Shown: positions 42,408 through 44,024 of the stretch, piece by piece
Layout: each line of letters starts with the position of its first letter
Numbering within the stretch: position 1 is the stretch's first letter
NCBI RefSeq assembly: GCF_008905045.1
Contig: NZ_VWMY01000077.1
Location: 1 to 44,024 of the forward strand
DNA length: 44,024 nt
Origin: Streptomyces albicerus
GTDB taxonomy: Bacteria; Actinomycetota; Actinomycetes; Streptomycetales; Streptomycetaceae
Direction: 5' to 3'
The notes under the pieces: generated by a model
Databases searched by the model: none
Told to the model about the DNA's origin: nothing
What the model saw: the letters and a program-made list of their open reading frames with translations, nothing else
Position numbers and translations under genes: made by a program

Positions 42408-42435
42408 TGTGCCGCCCGGAGAGCCGGGCGGCACA
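42408..42435 (-). terminator. Hairpin between cysS and rlmB
   Basis: TGTGCCGCCCGG-AGAG-CCGGGCGGCACA, a perfect 12-bp stem, 16 bp after the cysS stop. It may attenuate rather than fully stop transcription into rlmB. Confidence 0.8.
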
Positions 42436-42451
42436 ATCGATCAAGGAATGC

Positions 42452-43852
42452 TCAGCGCGGGCCGAGCGTCCACCGCGGCCCCTGGGGGCCGTCCTCGATG
42501 ATGAGCCCGGACTGGTTGAGCTGGTCGCGGATGGCGTCGGCGGTCGCCCAGTCCTTACGGGCCCGGGCCGCCTCACGCTGGTCGAGAACCAGGCGTACGA
42601 GGCTGTCGACGACCCCGTGCAGATCGTCGCCGCGGTCGGACTCGCCGGCCCAGTGCGGGTCGAGCGGGTCGAGACCGAGGACGCCGAGCATGGCCCGGAC
42701 CTCGGCGAGCCGGGCCACGGCCTCTTCCTTGTCGTCGGCGGCCAGCGCGCTGTTGCCCTGGCGAACCGTCGTGTGCACGATCGCCAGCGCCTGCGGCACA
42801 CCCATGTCGTCGTCCATCGCCTCAGCGAACGCCGGCGGCACCTCGGACGTGGGCTCGACGACGCCCCCGGCCTTCTCCATCACCCGCTGCACAAAGCCCT
42901 CGATCCGCGCGAACGCCGACTCGGCCTCGCGCAGCGCCTCTTCGCTGTACTCGATGGTGGAGCGGTAGTGCGGGGTGCCCAGGTAGTAGCGCAGCACGAT
43001 GGGCCGCCACTGCTTGACCATCTCGGACACGAGGACCGAGTTGCCGAGCGACTTCGACATCTTCTCGCCGCTCATGGTGACCCAGGCGTTGTGCACCCAG
43101 TACTTGGCGAACTCGTCCCCGAAGCCCCGGGCCTGGGCGATCTCGTTCTCGTGGTGCGGGAAGATCAGATCGATCCCGCCGCCGTGGATGTCGAAGGCGG
43201 AGCCCAGGTACTTGTGCGCCATCGCACTGCACTCCAGGTGCCAGCCCGGCCGGCCGCGTCCCCAGGGCGTCTCCCAGGAGGGCTCACCGGGCTTGACGGC
43301 CTTCCACATCGCGAAGTCCCGTGGATCGCGCTTACCGGTCTCCCCGTCCTCGGACGGCTGGCGCAGATCGTCCAGATCCTGGTTGGACAGCGACAGATAC
43401 CCGGGCAGCGAGCGCACGTCGAAGTACACGTTGCCGTCGGCCTCGTACGCATGCCCGCGCTCGATGAGCGTGCGCATCATCTCGACCATCTCGGTGATAT
43501 GGCCGGTGGCGCGGGGCTCGTACGTGGGCGGCAGGCAGCCCAGGGCCGTGTAGCCGTCGCTGAACGCGCGCTCGTTCTCGTAACCGATCGACCACCACGG
43601 CCTGTTCTGCTCGGCCGCCTTCTTGATGATCTTGTCGTCGATGTCCGTCACGTTCCGGACGAACGTCACGTCGTAGCCGCGGTACTCCAACCAGCGGCGC
43701 ATGATGTCGAAGTTGAGCCCCGACCGGATGTGCCCGATGTGCGGGGCCGCCTGCACCGTGGCGCCACACAGGTAGATCGAGACACAACCCGGCGTGAGCG
43801 GGGTGAAGTCACGGATCTGCCGGGCGCTGGTGTCGTACAGGCGAATGGTCAC
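42452..43852 (-). CDS. cysS: Cysteinyl-tRNA synthetase
   Basis: A class I aminoacyl-tRNA synthetase of 466 residues charging tRNA-Cys. HIGH is PHIGHIRSG, KMSKS is GEKMSKSLGN, and the zinc ligands are in YLCGATVQAAP, HLECSAM and HHENE. The C-terminal helical anticodon-binding domain is complete (KDWATADAIRDQLNQSG). I place the start at GTG 43852 (VTIRLYDTSARQIRDF): TACCCT lies 6 nt before it, whereas an upstream ATG at 43903 would add 17 unconserved residues. Confidence 0.94.
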   Translation of the reverse strand: MTIRLYDTSARQIRDFTPLTPGCVSIYLCGATVQAAPHIGHIRSGLNFDIMRRWLEYRGYDVTFVRNVTDIDDKIIKKAAEQNRPWWSIGYENERAFSDGYTALGCLPPTYEPRATGHITEMVEMMRTLIERGHAYEADGNVYFDVRSLPGYLSLSNQDLDDLRQPSEDGETGKRDPRDFAMWKAVKPGEPSWETPWGRGRPGWHLECSAMAHKYLGSAFDIHGGGIDLIFPHHENEIAQARGFGDEFAKYWVHNAWVTMSGEKMSKSLGNSVLVSEMVKQWRPIVLRYYLGTPHYRSTIEYSEEALREAESAFARIEGFVQRVMEKAGGVVEPTSEVPPAFAEAMDDDMGVPQALAIVHTTVRQGNSALAADDKEEAVARLAEVRAMLGVLGLDPLDPHWAGESDRGDDLHGVVDSLVRLVLDQREAARARKDWATADAIRDQLNQSGLIIEDGPQGPRWTLGPR

Positions 43853-43858
43853 CACTCC

Positions 43859-43864
43859 AGGGTA
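43859..43864 (-). promoter_or_regulatory. -10 box TACCCT, leaderless cysS start
   Basis: TACCCT-N6-GTG on the minus strand. The GGAG within the spacer is too close to act as a ribosome site. Confidence 0.5.
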
Positions 43865-43990
43865 GTGGGCGGTGACCAGTGCCCCGCGACCCTTCTGGCA
43901 CATGGGCCACTTATTCGTGACATCTGGGCGCCGACGGTGCCACCGTCCGGGCGTGTTTCGCCCCCGCCGCCCCTATCCGTCCCATCCTTC

Positions 43991-44005
43991 TGGGGCTCCG
44001 CCCCA
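43991..44005. repeat. Small palindrome of a common Streptomyces repeat
   Basis: TGGGGC-TCC-GCCCCA followed by GACCCCG at the window edge, a frequently repeated intergenic motif in this genus. 43865-44024 otherwise holds no gene that I can support. Confidence 0.45.
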
Positions 44006-44024
44006 GACCCCGTTCTCGGGGGCC

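Overview
The window is high-GC actinobacterial chromosome, almost certainly Streptomyces. The reasons are strong third-position GC bias, GTG starts, TANNNT -10 boxes placed directly before start codons, Streptomyces-type intergenic palindromes, and a gene set including groEL2, csp, thrC, cdgB, nagKA, msiK and cysS. Most of it reads as ordinary core chromosome with short operons; the one clear mobile element is a solitary TnpB insertion at about 31.0-32.4 kb. Species cannot be settled from sequence alone.

Layout. 0-5 kb: a secreted phospholipase D-like protein, then groEL2 behind a double CIRCE operator, then a cold-shock protein with a structured leader. 5.4-11.3 kb: a CysO-like sulfur carrier and threonine synthase, then a sugar-phosphate block (glucosyl-3-phosphoglycerate synthase, trehalose-6-phosphate synthase, trehalose phosphatase) and a small DUF3263 protein. 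11.4-17.2 kb: an amino-sugar region with an orphan sugar-binding lipoprotein divergent from nagK-nagA across a DasR-type operator, then a PfkB-family sugar-phosphate kinase and a membrane-anchored carbohydrate-binding protein. 17.3-24.7 kb: the diguanylate cyclase CdgB, a flavin reductase, a SnoaL-tailed ECF sigma factor, ArfB-type peptidyl-tRNA hydrolase, an FtsX-type ABC exporter pair and a TerD protein.

24.8-36.3 kb: enzymes in mostly single-gene units (two GNATs, an M1 peptidase lipoprotein, an unknown protein, a pentapeptide-repeat protein, two FAD oxidoreductases, a quinone-reductase-like MDR, an APH(6)-like kinase, an alpha/beta hydrolase) plus the TnpB element. 36.3-44 kb: tRNA-Thr(UGU), msiK with a structured leader, a small exported protein, a sugar nucleotidyltransferase, a DoxX membrane protein, an RlmB-type methyltransferase and cysS.

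Themes. Carbon and amino-sugar handling recurs: nagKA under a DasR-like site, an orphan binding protein, and MsiK, the ATPase shared by sugar importers. Signalling and stress functions (GroEL, Csp, TerD, ECF sigma, c-di-GMP synthesis) sit between. Twelve genes show a TANNNT box 6-7 nt before the start codon, the geometry of leaderless mRNAs. Intergenic space is rich in dispersed palindromes, short tandem repeats and long hairpins. I found no convincing new multi-gene system. The best candidates for follow-up are the TnpB/omega-RNA locus, the non-coding structured block at 27.3-27.7 kb, the 28-bp tandem repeats at 29.8 kb, and the regulatory sites of groEL2, nagKA, cdgB and msiK.
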